64,000 nucleotides of DNA from Lithodes maja. Lineage: Eukaryota > Arthropoda > Malacostraca > Decapoda > Lithodidae. Where the stretch lies: assembly GCA_037953745.1 (NCBI GenBank), contig JBAKBP010003208.1, forward strand, positions 1 through 64,000. Reading direction: 5' to 3'. This document shows positions 41,931 through 52,305 of the stretch, in pieces. The position numbers and the translations under genes are program-made. How positions within the stretch are numbered: position 1 is the stretch's first letter; the number at the start of each line of letters is the position of its first letter. The notes beneath the pieces are model-generated. The model had not been told where the DNA came from. It was given only the letters and a program-made list of their open reading frames with translations, and did no database searches.

Positions 41931-42040
41931 TTAACCCTTTATTGGCGGCGCGTAACTTATGTCGTGTGAAAGAAATTTGGACTAAGTGGCGGTTCACAAC
42001 TTATAGAACAGTTTAGTAGTAAGGATCACTTATGCTATTA
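41931..42040 (+). mobile_element. Family H terminus (TTAA element), left end only
   Basis: TTAA is followed by CCCTTTATTGGCGGCG. TGGCGGCGCGTAACTTAT and TGGCGGTTCACAACTTAT are near-repeats about 45 bp apart. It is cut off by SINE-A. Confidence 0.45.
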
Positions 42041-42041
42041 C

Positions 42042-42502
42042 ATGTACTTACTCTAGTTGTACTTACTCTAGTTGTATTGCGGGAGTGAGCATGCTCGTTA
42101 TTTCCCGCCTCCTATATGTGTAGGTGTTATATGTATCGTTGGAATGGCTGTGGATGTGTGTGTAGTCTGTATTTTAGCCAATTGGCGACATCGGAAACGA
42201 AGGCTTAGCGTGGATCTGTATGGTAACCATTCTCACTATAGACGGTACCGTCTCGCCCGAAGGCTTAGGTAGCCATCAGCTTAGGTGAACCATATGATAC
42301 CCATCTCGCCTTGTACCATTTTTGCCAACCCCAGATGGGACGTCACAACGTCGTCCACTTATTCCAGGTACCTATTTACAGCTAGGTGAACTGAGGCTAA
42401 CACATGAAAGGAGACAAGCCCAATTTGTCTCCGCCCGGCCGGAGATTGAACCCCCGACCCCTCGTGTGTGAGACGAGAGCTCTACCTACTAGGCTACGGG
42501 CT
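42042..42502 (-). mobile_element. SINE-A, full length, minus strand
   Basis: Read on the minus strand it has a tRNA-like head (GTAGCCTAGTAGGTAGAGCT; GGGGGTTCAATC variant near 42440), the body, the hairpin GAGCATGCTC within GGCGGGA/TCCCGC, and two ACAACTAGAGTAAGT units. A TG microsatellite (42502-42522) sits at its 5' edge. Confidence 0.85.
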
Positions 42503-42522
42503 GTGTGTGTGTGTGTGTGTGT
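42502..42522. repeat. (TG)n tract between SINE-A and LINE3
   Basis: About 20 bp of TG repeats at the join of the two minus-strand elements. Confidence 0.85.
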
Positions 42523-45500
42523 ACTTACACTAGTTGTACTTACACTAGTTGTATTTGCGGGAGTGAGCATGCTCGTTAATTCCCGCCTCCTAAGATATGT
42601 TTGTCATACCTTGCTTTGAAACTATGCACTGATGGTGCAGACACTACTTCGGCTGGCAATTTGTTCCACCCACTAATCGAGTTGGTAGGAAATCTTTTAC
42701 TTTTCAGATCAGATTTACTATTAAGCACTTTTAGTTTGTAGCTGTGACCTCTTGTTCTCTCACCTCCATCCCTCTCTATGAAGTTTTCTTGGTCGATTTT
42801 GTCAATACCTCTAACACATTTGTATATCTGAATTTGCTGTCCTCATTTCCTTCTCTGTTCCAGTGTAGGTAGATTCAATCTCTCGAGCCTCTCTTGGTAC
42901 TCCAAATTTTCCAAACCTGGGATCATCCTCGTAGCTGCTCTCTGTACCCTCTCAATTTTGTGGATATGTTTCTTCATGTGAGGGGACCACACCACAGATG
43001 CATATTCCATCCTGGGTCTTATTATTGCCGTTATTATTTGTTACATGGTGTTTTCATTAAGATAATTGAAAGACATCCTGATATTTGCCAATAGTGCTAG
43101 TGATTCTCTCACCATCTTATTTATGTGGCTTTCTGGAGACATGTTATCCTTAAATTCTATCCCCAAGTCTTTTTCTTTTTCTGCTTTGGGAATCACTTCG
43201 TTTCCTAGTTTATAATCTTTTCTAGGTCTGTACTTGCTTTTACCCATTTCTAGAGTCTTACATTTCCCTGCATTGAACTCCATATTCCATTTGATGCTCC
43301 ATTCATGGATCTTTTGCAAATCTGCTTGGAGCTCAAGGCAATCCTCCTGGGTTCTGATCGTTTTAAGCAGTTTAGCATCGTCCGCAAACATGCTCATGTA
43401 GCTTGTTAGTCCCTCAGGTAAGTCATTTACAAATATTAGAAACATGATTGGGGCTAGGACAGATCCTTGTCCCCACTCGTAATTTGAGTCCAGTTTGACG
43501 ATTTCCCCCTTACTGTTGTTCTCATCTGTCTTCCGCTAAGGTAGCTCTCCATCCATTTCAACAGTTTGTATCCTACTTTTCCCTCATGTTTTAATTTCCA
43601 CAGCAATCTCTTGTGTGGAACTTTGTCTAAATGCCTTTTTAAAGTCTAGGTAGGCACAGTCTACCCATCCTTCCCTCTTGTCCACTGTGTCTATTACTCT
43701 AGAGTAAAAACTCAACAAGTTGCTTACACATGATCTGCCTCCTCTGAATCCAAATTGTCGGTCAGTAATTAATCTTTTGGATTCCAGGTAGTTAACCCAT
43801 TTGTCCCTTATTAATCCTTCCAGAATCTTCATGAGGATGCTCAATAGTGATACAGGTCTATAGTTCAGTGGTTTATCTCTGCTTCCTCCCTTAAATATAG
43901 GAATAATGTTTGCTCTTTTCCATTCTGTAGGTACTATCCCTGTGTCCAATGATTTGGTCATTATGTCATATAACGGTATACTCAGTTCCTTAGCATTTTC
44001 TTTAATAATCCAGCCTGATACTCCGTCCGGTCCAGCGGCTTTGTTTGGATCCACCTTACTCATTTTGTCTATGAGCTCTGGTCTGTTAAATGTGACTTCC
44101 GGCATTTCCTCTGTACCTATCTCATTGGATTCTGGTGCAATGAATTCTCCTTCTTTTGTAAATACTGATGCAAAATTTCTATTTAGTTCTTCCGCAATCT
44201 CTGTATCCTCTTCTATGATTCTGTTTCCACTTTTAATCTTTACGATCGTGGCTTTTATCTTCCTTTTGCCGTTTACAAACTTGAAAAACATTTTTGGATT
44301 CTTTTCATAGTTCTCCACTATCCCTTTCTCATGGTTTGCCTCTGACCTCCTCCTCATTTCTGTGTATTTGTTTCTCTCCTCTTTATACTTTTGCCTGTTA
44401 TCTTCCGAATCCCAGTTTCTCATCTTTTTCCAGGCTTTGTTTTTTGCTTCCTGTGCTTGCCTACATTCGCGGTTAAACCATACTTTGCGATTACTTTTTT
44501 TCCTTTTATTAACGTACTTAGGGACAAAAGTTTTTATACCAGTATCATAGATCTCCATGAATGCCTTGAGTTTTTTGTCTACCTCACTTTCAGATAACAC
44601 CTGATCCCAATTTTGTGACTTGAAAAAATCCTGTAGTCCTTCGAAATCGGTTCTGGAATACATCCAGTGATTTTCCTTGTGCTTTTCCCTTCCCTTGGGT
44701 AGATTATACTGTACTTCAATAGTAAGTCTATGTCTAGAACTGCATGGTCGCTTTTTCCTAGTGGGCATAGGTACTGAATACTTTGAACCTCCTCCTCCCT
44801 TCTTGTGAATAGAAGGTCCAATCTAGCTGGTTGATCACTTCCCCTTACTCTTGTTGGCTCTTTTACATGTTGGTATATAGAATTTTCCATGGCCATACTT
44901 AAAAATTCATAGCCCCAACTTTCCTCCCCTTCTCCGGCTTCAAGATCTTCCCAATTCACTTCCTTGCAGTTAAAGTCCCCACACATGACTATTTCATCCT
45001 TTGAAGCCAAGATATTTCCTAGCACACTAATTGTTTCCTTACGCATTAGGCTATGCTCCTCCTTACCCCATGTCTTCGTCTTGGGAGGTACATACGCTAC
45101 TATCACCACTATTTTTTCGTTTCCACCAATCTCTATTGCTAAAACTTCTGCTGTTGAAGTTTCTAGTTTTATCTCAGACACAATCAAATCTTTCCTAGTA
45201 AGGATGCACACTCCTCCTCCATGTCGAAATTTTCTGTCCCTCCTCCAAATCCTATATTCAGACCATCCTAGCAAATTTATATCAAGGTCTTCTCTTAGTT
45301 TTGTCTCAGTGAGACATACTATTTCTGGTTTCTTAGTATTGAGTAAGTCTGTTAGTTCTAGTTTCTTAGAGATTAGCTCATCGACATTGCTATATAGAAT
45401 CCTTATACTTTCTAGTCCCCCATTACCTGCTCCAAGTGCCTTATCTGCGGCGGTCTGTTCCCTACCCTCTTTTATTTTTAGTTTCTTTTTACCGAAAGTT

Positions 45501-45655
45501 TCATAATCTTCCCCTTTCTTACTCCGTAAAAAAACTTATTCTTTTCTTGTTCTGTCCTCTTGCTATTTTCCTCCTTGGCGGTTTTCCTTAGTTCAGCCTC
45601 CTTCTTTCTCTCTTCTTCTGGTAAGTCTCGCCTGATGTAGATTTTGTGTGTTACT
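42521..45655 (-). pseudogene. LINE3, long copy with frameshifts (CR1-like, RT plus APE)
   Basis: Minus strand. 45640-45500 encodes the end of an ORF1 resembling that of LINE4 (YIRRDLPEEERKKEAELRK). The endonuclease has ILYSNVDELISKK, CLTETK, GGGVCIL, CGDFNCKEVNWE and GKSDHAVLD. The RT region includes NKAAGPDGVSGWI, NYRPVSLLSIL, FGFRGGRSCVSNLLSFY and YLDFKKAF (44768-43584), then FVNDLPEGLTSYMSMFADDA (43445-43041). A TAA at about 43041 replaces a Lys codon and further frames follow to the C-terminus (RFPTNSISGWNKLPAEVVSA). The 3' end has the GGCGGGA/TCCCGC hairpin. Frames break near 44.7 kb and 43.5 kb. Confidence 0.85.
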
Positions 45656-45664
45656 CTTGTTACT

Positions 45665-46140
45665 CAGTTACTTGTTCGTCAAGGGGAATCCACGCAATGC
45701 GAGCTAAGCTCATTATTATCGCGTCTCCTTAACTGGGAATGTATTGCGTGAAATGCATGTTAAGTGTTTTATGTACTGTTGGAATGGCTGTGGATGTGTG
45801 TGTAGTCTGTATTTAGCCAATTGGCGACATCGGAAACGAAGGCTTAGGGTGGATCTGTTTGGTACCATTCTCACTATAGACGGTACCGTCTCGCCCGAAG
45901 GCTTAGGTAGCCATCAGCTTAGGTGAACCATATGATACCCATCTCGCCTTGTACCATTTTTGCCAACCCCAGATGGGACGTCACAACGTCGTCCACTTAT
46001 TCCAGGTACCTATTTACAGCTAGGTGAACTGAGGCTAACACATGAAAGGAGACAAGCCCAATTTGTCTCCGCCCGGTCTGGGATTGAACCCCCGACCCCT
46101 CGTGTGTGAGACGAGAGCTCTACCTACTAGGCTACGGGCT
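45665..46140 (-). mobile_element. SINE-B, full length, minus strand
   Basis: It has the same tRNA-like head and body as SINE-A. The 3' part instead reads (minus strand) GGAGGCGCGATAATAATGAG, CTTAGCTCGCATTGCGTGG and GAACAAGTAACTGAGTAAC. A GT tract (46141-46162) lies at its 5' edge. LINE3 starts almost immediately after its tail. Confidence 0.85.
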
Positions 46141-46162
46141 GTGTGTGTGTGTGTGTGTGTGT
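46141..46162. repeat. (GT)n tract
   Basis: GT dinucleotide repeat bordering SINE-B. Confidence 0.85.
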
Positions 46163-46692
46163 TGGTGTGCACTCAAAGTATACATAGACCTATAGGCAAT
46201 ACAGTAAGGTATAGGCCTAAATATGTATTAGTATTCAGTTCAAACAAAATAGTATACATACAAATACAAAATATACCCTTGGATATATTATGTATAAAAA
46301 GGCCCACCTAGGCAATACAGTGAGTGATAAATATGTGTAAACCCCTCCTAGGTAAAACAAATATAATAAAGGCGAAACACAAAACAGTTAAATTTTATAT
46401 TCGGAGGCAGCCGTCGGTACTACAGTGGCTTAAAGGGCGAGGGGCGAGGGGGAGGAGGGAGGGTAGTGATGGAAAGGGTAGGGAGAGGGAGGGAGGGGGA
46501 GAGAGAGAGACAGAGACCTAGAGAGAGAGTAGGCTATTGCTAGTCGTGAAACATTTGCCTATAAATATATCATCCCCTGCCCCCACCCACCCACCCCACC
46601 CCCACCTTTTGTCCCACACCCGCTGTTTCACTCTAAGAACAATATTTTTCCTCCAGCGACCTAAGCCTCCCTAACATCACATGCCTCCTATA
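46163..46692. other. No gene; G-rich then C-rich strand-asymmetric tract
   Basis: 46435-46545 is nearly pure purine with many GGG runs. 46575-46620 is C-rich with CCCACCCACCCACCCC. Such tracts can form quadruplex or triplex DNA. The short reading frame across the G-rich part is compositional. Confidence 0.5.
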
Positions 46693-46696
46693 TACA

Positions 46697-46752
<56 letters not shown>
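46693..46752. repeat. (TA)n microsatellite
   Basis: About 58 bp of TA repeats. Confidence 0.9.
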
Positions 46753-46755
<3 letters not shown>

Positions 46756-47032
46756 TAACTTCACTAGTTTTGATATTTTAAGATATTCGCCCCCTTTATT
46801 TTGGTGATTATATGACATTTTGTCCTATTTCTTTGTCAATTTTAAGATTTTTCGTTCCATTTACGTGTCTACAGTATTATACAATGGCGAGCGATAGCAA
46901 GCCTGCAATTTAGCATATCCCGGCCTTCGGTCAATACCGGTATTATCTACAGAGGAATGCACAAACTGTATCTCGAAAGGGGATTTTGAGAGTATTTTTT
47001 TGTTTAAGTTTGATGGAGGTCTAGGGAGAAAA
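46753..47032 (+). mobile_element. Family C element, partial
   Basis: It contains ATTCGCCCCCTTTATTTTGG, TGGCGAGCGATAGCAAGCCT and GATGGAGGTCTAGGGAGA in family C order. The left end is replaced by (TA)n. Confidence 0.5.
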
Positions 47033-47095
47033 AATGAATAAATAAATACAAATCTTCATTACTACGGATCAAATAAAATATAACGTACTATAAGA

Positions 47096-47297
47096 AACGC
47101 CAATGAACCTGACAATAATCTTGATTCCTGCCCTCTTTGTAACTCAAAAGGGCCTGGAGCAAACTGGCTGAAAATATCCACACCTATATCCTGGTGAGAT
47201 CTTCCATAATGATAAAAATGTCAGCCCGATTGCTTTCATTCATTTTGAGTTATGAGAAGGTAAGGGGGTCAAGATTATTGTCAAGTTCGTTGGCGCT
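47096..47297. mobile_element. Family G foldback element with about 55-bp inverted repeats
   Basis: CGCCAATGAACCTGACAATA continuing into ATCTTGATTCC at the left pairs with the right-hand GATTATTGTCAAGTTCGTTGGCG. Inner arms TAACTCAAAAGGGC and CATTTTGAGTTA also pair. The element could fold almost completely on itself. Inner parts recur at 33715 and 54762. Confidence 0.6.
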
Positions 47298-47397
47298 ACC
47301 TATAATATAAATGATCTAAACTGTTATATATATCCAACCACTGGCGTGATCATGGTAATCTTCTAATAGGTCGACCCCCCGCGTGATTACTACAAGG

Positions 47398-47423
47398 ACA
47401 CACACACACACACACACACACAC
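47398..47423. repeat. (CA)n tract at the 5' edge of LINE4
   Basis: About 26 bp of CA repeats ending where LINE4 5' UTR sequence (GAGAGACGAGTGGG) begins. Confidence 0.85.
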
Positions 47424-47656
47424 GAGAGACGAGTGGGAGCGGACGTCGTTGGCTGGCGCTCCTCAAACTACCTACCATCTGACTTGCCTAAAGTGGGGTA
47501 TACAGGAGATTATTGTGTATTGTCCCGCTAATAATATTATTACATGAAAGTGTTCAGTCAAAGCCATTTAAAAAAATATGAATGTTTAAACAAAACTTAG
47601 AGAGTTTGTTTTGAGAAATCAGCTGGTAAGGCTGGTGACGTCACATAACAACAACA

Positions 47657-48787
47657 ATGGCTGACATAGAAGCCACAGATGTGAGTGGGGAATGTTTTTA
47701 TGACGAGGAAGGGGATTATTCAGGCTTTCCTGAAGGTAAGGAGGACCAGATCATCTTCCTGAACAGGAATCTGATGGGGTTGATAAAGTGGAGAAAGGAA
47801 ATGGAGGGGTGGAGGAAGACCATTGGGACTGTAGTGGAAGAGAGCTGTGTCCCGGGGGAGGGTTTAAATGATCTAACTGCTAGGGTCAACGAATTGGTAT
47901 CTGAGAATGTGGCTTTAAAAGAACAGATTAAGGAATACAAAGAACATTTAAATGAGAGAGTGAAAGAGATAGATGATGGGTATAGGGAGAGGGCTGAGAG
48001 AGAGATTCGTGAATTGAGGGAGGAGAATGCTAGGCTAAAACAAGGAGTGGAAACAAATCAGGACAGGACACAAAAAATGGAGGAAGAGGTATCTCAAATG
48101 AAAAATGTCTGGGGTGATCGAGTGGGCGAAGCAGAGGTACAACTAAAAGCAATTATTGAGGAGCAAAAGGGACAGCAGGAGGAGAACCTGAACAAGAGGG
48201 TAGTTAATGCCATCAGACAAAATGAGAAACAGGTCAGTGATATTATTGATAAGAAGAGATGTGTAATTATGTTTGGAGATGTAGAAGGGGAAATATTAGA
48301 TAGAAATACGAGAAAGGGTGTGGAGATGAAGAAAGTTGAGAAGATGATTGATGTGATGGATAGACAAGATAAGGAGGGATGGAAGAGAGAGGTAGAGGAT
48401 TGTTGGAGACTAGGGAAATACAAGAAAGGAGAAATGAGGCCAATGAAGATTAGATTTAAGTCAACCAAAGTAGCAGAGGAGGTACTCAGATCCAGCTGGA
48501 AGTTAAGTCAGGAGGGGGAATACAGAAATGTTAAACTAAGGAAAGATCTAAATGCGGAAGAGAGGGAAAAATTTAGAGAAATAAATAGAGAAGTCAAAGA
48601 AAAGAACGATAATAGATCAGAAGTGGAGAAGGGTTTTTTTTTCTACAGAAACATGGATGGGAAAGTAAGGAAGTGGTACCTGAAGAAGGGGGAGAGGATA
48701 GGGGCGGAGGGGGGGAGAAAAGAAGTGGTGGTACAGGAAGAAGGATTGGAGGGAGAGGTGCAACAGGAAGGGGAAATGGTAGGATAA
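47657..48787 (+). CDS. LINE4 ORF1: coiled-coil RNA-binding-type protein
   Basis: The protein is 376 aa and the start ATG has a good context (ACAACAATGG). The N-terminal 90 residues are acidic. Residues about 95-195 are a strong coiled-coil candidate (ELREENARLKQGVETNQDRT and similar). Residues about 200-340 (KRCVIMFGDVEGE, DCWRLGKYKKGEMRPMKIRF, LRKDLNAEEREKFREINREV) resemble the RRM-plus-C-terminal-domain layout of L1-type ORF1 proteins (Transposase_22-like). The role inferred from that family is RNA binding and chaperoning in the LINE particle. It differs completely from the SGNH-type ORF1 of LINE1 and LINE2. Its end overlaps the open frame of ORF2. Confidence 0.82.
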   Translation: MADIEATDVSGECFYDEEGDYSGFPEGKEDQIIFLNRNLMGLIKWRKEMEGWRKTIGTVVEESCVPGEGLNDLTARVNELVSENVALKEQIKEYKEHLNERVKEIDDGYRERAEREIRELREENARLKQGVETNQDRTQKMEEEVSQMKNVWGDRVGEAEVQLKAIIEEQKGQQEENLNKRVVNAIRQNEKQVSDIIDKKRCVIMFGDVEGEILDRNTRKGVEMKKVEKMIDVMDRQDKEGWKREVEDCWRLGKYKKGEMRPMKIRFKSTKVAEEVLRSSWKLSQEGEYRNVKLRKDLNAEEREKFREINREVKEKNDNRSEVEKGFFFYRNMDGKVRKWYLKKGERIGAEGGRKEVVVQEEGLEGEVQQEGEMVG

Positions 48788-48831
48788 AGACAGGGAATAT
48801 CAATCATAATGGTAAAAGCAACAGGTGCAAG

Positions 48832-51657
48832 ATGGTCTATAGCAATGTGGATGGGCTGCTATCAAAGAAATTAGAAATAAACGATTACATCAGACAGGAA
48901 GAGCCCTTAATATTGTGTCTATGTGAAACTAAACTAAATAAAGGGATAAGTTTGGAGGGAATGGGATGGAACAACTATAATATCTGGAGAAGGGATAGAG
49001 AAGACAAGATGGGGGGAGGGGTGCTAATTCTTACACATAATAAATTGAAAACCAGAATGATTGATCTGAATAATAGTAAAGCGGAAATATTAGCAGTAGA
49101 ATTGATAGATGATGACAATCAAAAGGCGGATATTGTAGTGGCCTACATGCCGCCCTACACAGGGGCTTGGGAAGAGGAGGAATACAAATTTATCAAAGAT
49201 GAGATGATTATTTGTATTGAAAAATTAACTCGTAGAAACAATGAATTAATTATAGTAGGGGACTTCAACTGTAAAGAGGTGGATTGGGAGCAGAGAGAAG
49301 CTGGTAGCAACGTGAACTCGTGGGGGTATAGGCTACTGGATATGGTAACAGAAAATTTATTGGTGCAAAATATAAAGGAAAATACAAGAAGAAGGGGAAA
49401 TGATGAAGCATCCAGATTGGACCTAATGTTTACTAGAGACCCAGATGTAATTTCTGATATAAAATACTTACCACCTTTAGGCAAGAGCGATCATGTTGTA
49501 ATGGATATAGAAATCCTATTGGGTTATTCCAATATGGAGGAGAGGGAGGAGCACAAGGAAACTAGGTTTGACTATGCAAAAGGAGACTACCAATCACTGA
49601 GACAATACTTTAGAGATGTTGACTGGAGTGAAATACATCAGAGAAATAGTGTAGACGAGAAGTATGGAGTATTTAAAACAATATATGAAGAAGGAGTTAA
49701 TAAATATGTTCCTAAACAAGGTAATAGGTCAGCGAAGGTAAAGGATTGGTTTAATGAAAAATGTAGGAAAGCCAAGGAAAAGAGAGACCAAGCATGGAAG
49801 GCAGCTAGAAAAAGGTGTAATAGAGAAACTTGGAACAGATACAAGAGATTAAGAAATGTATATGCTGCAATCAGGAGACAAGAAGCCAGAGAATATGAGA
49901 AGAACATTGTGAACAAATGTAAGAGTGATCCTAAGCTGTTCTATAGGTTTATAAATAGTAAAATGAAGGTAAGGGATAGAATAGTGAGGTTGAAGGTTGA
50001 AGGGACCACTTATGATGACGACCAGAATATGTGTGAAATTATGAACAATACACTACACTCAGTATATACTAAAGGTGATAACTTTGAAGAAGTACCAGTA
50101 GGTGAAATTGGTGATAAACTGGGAGAGATTAATTTTCTCCCAGAGGAGCTAGTAGAAATAATGAAAGGACTAGATGTGAAAAAAGCAGTGGGACCTGACA
50201 ATGTAGCGGGATGGATTTTGAAAGAATGTGCTGACGAACTAGTGAAACCCTTATATGAGATAATGAAATACTCTCTGGAAGTGGGAAAATTACCAATGGA
50301 CTGGAAGAGAGCCAACATTGTACCGATTTATAAAGGTGGGAACAGGGAACATCCATTGAATTATCGACCTGTGTCACTTACTAGTATAGTGTGCAAAATC
50401 TGTGAGAAAATAATTAAGAAAAGATGGATGATTTACTTGGAAAAGAATAATCTACTATCTAACAGGCAATTTGGATTCAGGGAGGGTACCTCATGTGTTA
50501 CAATTCTACTCAGTTTTTATGACAGAGTGGTTGACATATTACAAGAGAGAGATGGATGGGTGGATTGCGTATATATTGACATGAAGAAAGCTTTTGACAG
50601 AGTATCGCATAGCAGGCTGAAGTGGAAATTAAAAGAGTATGGAGGGATTCAGGGTAGTTTGTTAAATTGGATGGAGGACTATCTTTCAGGGAGACAGATG
50701 AGGACTACTATCAGAGATGAATTTTCTACGTGGAAAGATGTCACAAGTGGAGTTCCGCAGGGAGCGGTGCTGGCTCCCATAATGTTTCTAATATACATTA
50801 ACGACATGCCAAAGGATATAAATGCATATATGAATATGTTTGCAGATGATGCCAAGATCATGAAGCATATAGAAGATGAAAACAGTGGTAGGGAATTACA
50901 GAGGGATTTGGATAGGATAGATCAATGGAGCAAGAAGTGGAAAATGGAATTTAACACAAATAAATGTCATGTAGTGGAAATGGGAGTAAGTAAAAGAAGG
51001 CCACATATGGAATATAAGTTAGGAGAAAACACTATTAACCCATCAGAGAAAGAAAAGGACTTAGGGATAACTGTTAGGAGTGATCTTTCACCTGAGAATC
51101 ATATTAATAAGATAGTGGGAGAAACATATGGACTGCTAAACAGAATAAAAATAGCATTTAACTATATAAACGAGGAGATGCTGGAGAAAATAATAAAAAC
51201 ATTGGTGAGACCAAGACTGGAGTATGCGGCAGTGGTGTGGGCACCACATCTAAAAAAGCATATAAAGAAGCTGGAGAAGGTTCAGAGAGCTGCAACTAGG
51301 ATGATACCAGAACTGAGAGAATTACCATATGAGGAGAGATTAAAGAAATTAGATTTACCATCTCTAATGGATAGGAGGGAGAGAGGCGATATGATTATGA
51401 TGTACAAATGTGTGAGAGGACTCGAAAAGGTGGACAAGAAGGGTTATATTGTGAAAGATAATGGTAGAACTAGGGGGCATAGATATAAGCTAATGAAAGG
51501 AAGATGCAAAGGAGATGTGAGAAAGTATAGTTTCCCTTACAGAAGTATAAGTAAATGGAATCAGTTGGAAGAGGAAGTGGTGTGTGCCAAAAACATTCAT
51601 ATTTTTAAGGCAAAGTTAGATAATTGTAACTCAGGAAGCGGGACAATACGAGCCTAA
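48832..51657 (+). CDS. LINE4 ORF2: APE endonuclease plus reverse transcriptase
   Basis: It is 941 aa from the first ATG, 45 nt after the ORF1 stop. The frame is open further upstream (to 48673), overlapping ORF1 in the -1 frame, so a frameshift fusion is an alternative. The endonuclease has YSNVDGLL, LCETK, GGGVLI, YMPP, VGDFNCKEVDW and GKSDHVVMD. The RT has DVKKAVGPDNVAGWILKE, NYRPVSLTSIV, FGFREGTSCV, YIDMKKAFDRVS, GVPQGAVLAP and MFADDAKI. The C-terminal region has RPRLEYAAVVWAPHLKK and ends in GSGTIRA. No stop or frameshift is seen and the key residues are intact. Confidence 0.92.
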   Translation: MVYSNVDGLLSKKLEINDYIRQEEPLILCLCETKLNKGISLEGMGWNNYNIWRRDREDKMGGGVLILTHNKLKTRMIDLNNSKAEILAVELIDDDNQKADIVVAYMPPYTGAWEEEEYKFIKDEMIICIEKLTRRNNELIIVGDFNCKEVDWEQREAGSNVNSWGYRLLDMVTENLLVQNIKENTRRRGNDEASRLDLMFTRDPDVISDIKYLPPLGKSDHVVMDIEILLGYSNMEEREEHKETRFDYAKGDYQSLRQYFRDVDWSEIHQRNSVDEKYGVFKTIYEEGVNKYVPKQGNRSAKVKDWFNEKCRKAKEKRDQAWKAARKRCNRETWNRYKRLRNVYAAIRRQEAREYEKNIVNKCKSDPKLFYRFINSKMKVRDRIVRLKVEGTTYDDDQNMCEIMNNTLHSVYTKGDNFEEVPVGEIGDKLGEINFLPEELVEIMKGLDVKKAVGPDNVAGWILKECADELVKPLYEIMKYSLEVGKLPMDWKRANIVPIYKGGNREHPLNYRPVSLTSIVCKICEKIIKKRWMIYLEKNNLLSNRQFGFREGTSCVTILLSFYDRVVDILQERDGWVDCVYIDMKKAFDRVSHSRLKWKLKEYGGIQGSLLNWMEDYLSGRQMRTTIRDEFSTWKDVTSGVPQGAVLAPIMFLIYINDMPKDINAYMNMFADDAKIMKHIEDENSGRELQRDLDRIDQWSKKWKMEFNTNKCHVVEMGVSKRRPHMEYKLGENTINPSEKEKDLGITVRSDLSPENHINKIVGETYGLLNRIKIAFNYINEEMLEKIIKTLVRPRLEYAAVVWAPHLKKHIKKLEKVQRAATRMIPELRELPYEERLKKLDLPSLMDRRERGDMIMMYKCVRGLEKVDKKGYIVKDNGRTRGHRYKLMKGRCKGDVRKYSFPYRSISKWNQLEEEVVCAKNIHIFKAKLDNCNSGSGTIRA

Positions 51658-51704
51658 AAAGCTCAACTCCTGTATACTACAAATAGGTAAATACAAATAG
51701 GTAA

Positions 51705-51706
<2 letters not shown>

Positions 51707-51761
<55 letters not shown>
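51707..51761. repeat. (CA)n tract between LINE4 and SINE-B
   Basis: About 54 bp of AC/CA repeats, serving both as 3' flank of LINE4 and 5' flank of the SINE. Confidence 0.9.
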
Positions 51762-51762
<1 letters not shown>

Positions 51763-52236
51763 CCAGTAGCCTAGTAGGTAGAGCTCTCGTCTCACACACG
51801 AGGGGTCGGGGGTTCAATCCCCGGCCGGGCGGAGACAAATTGGGCTTGTCTCCTTTCATGTGTTAGCCTCAGTTCACCTAGCTGTAAATAGGTACCTGGA
51901 ATAAGTGGACGACGTTCTGACGTCCCATCTGGGGTTGGCAAAAATGGTACAAGGCGAGATGGGTATCATATGTTCACCTAAGCTGATGGCTACCTAAGCC
52001 TTCGGGCGAGACGGTACCGTCTATAGTGAGAATGGTACCATACAGATCCACCCTAAGCCTTCGTTTCCGATGTCGCCAATTGGCTAAAATACAGACTACA
52101 CACACATCCACAGCCATTCCAACAGTACATAAAACACTTAACATGCATTTCACGCAATACATTCCCAGTTAAGGAGGCGCGATAATAATGAGCTTAGCTC
52201 GCATTGCGTGGATTCCCCTTGACGAACAAGTAACTG

Positions 52237-52241
<5 letters not shown>
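51762..52241 (+). mobile_element. SINE-B, full length, plus strand
   Basis: The head GTAGCCTAGTAGGTAGAGCT (A box region) and GGGGGTTCAATCCCCGGCC (B box/T arm) is tRNA-like. The body has GGCAAAAATGGTACAAGGCG and AAGCCTTCGTTTCCGATGTC. The 3' part is the type B hairpin (CGCGAT paired with ATTGCG, inner GAGC/GCTC) and GTAACTGAGTAAC, then (AC)n. Confidence 0.85.

Positions 52242-52303
<62 letters not shown>
52242..52303. repeat. (AC)n tract between SINE-B and LINE3
   Basis: About 60 bp of AC repeats. Confidence 0.9.

Positions 52304-52305
<2 letters not shown>

Larger units (their letters stand above)
47424..51706 (+). mobile_element. LINE4: apparently full-length CR1-like LINE inserted in (CA)n
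   Basis: It has a 5' UTR of about 233 bp, ORF1, ORF2 and a short 3' UTR. The 3' UTR carries a hairpin (GCGGGACAATACGAGC, loop, GCTCAACTCCTGT) and two ACAAATAGGTAAAT units, then (CA)n. Both ORFs are open, so it is a candidate for an active or recently active element. CA repeats on both sides suggest insertion into a microsatellite. Confidence 0.88.

Noticed and set aside
42404..42619. Short recurring frame starting MKGDKPNLSPPG, also at 46042 and 51859
   Set aside because: It is read antisense through the SINE head in each copy and carries no independent conservation.
44964..45506. 180-codon plus-strand frame
   Set aside because: It is antisense to the LINE3 endonuclease (GDFN and SDH motifs are on the minus strand).
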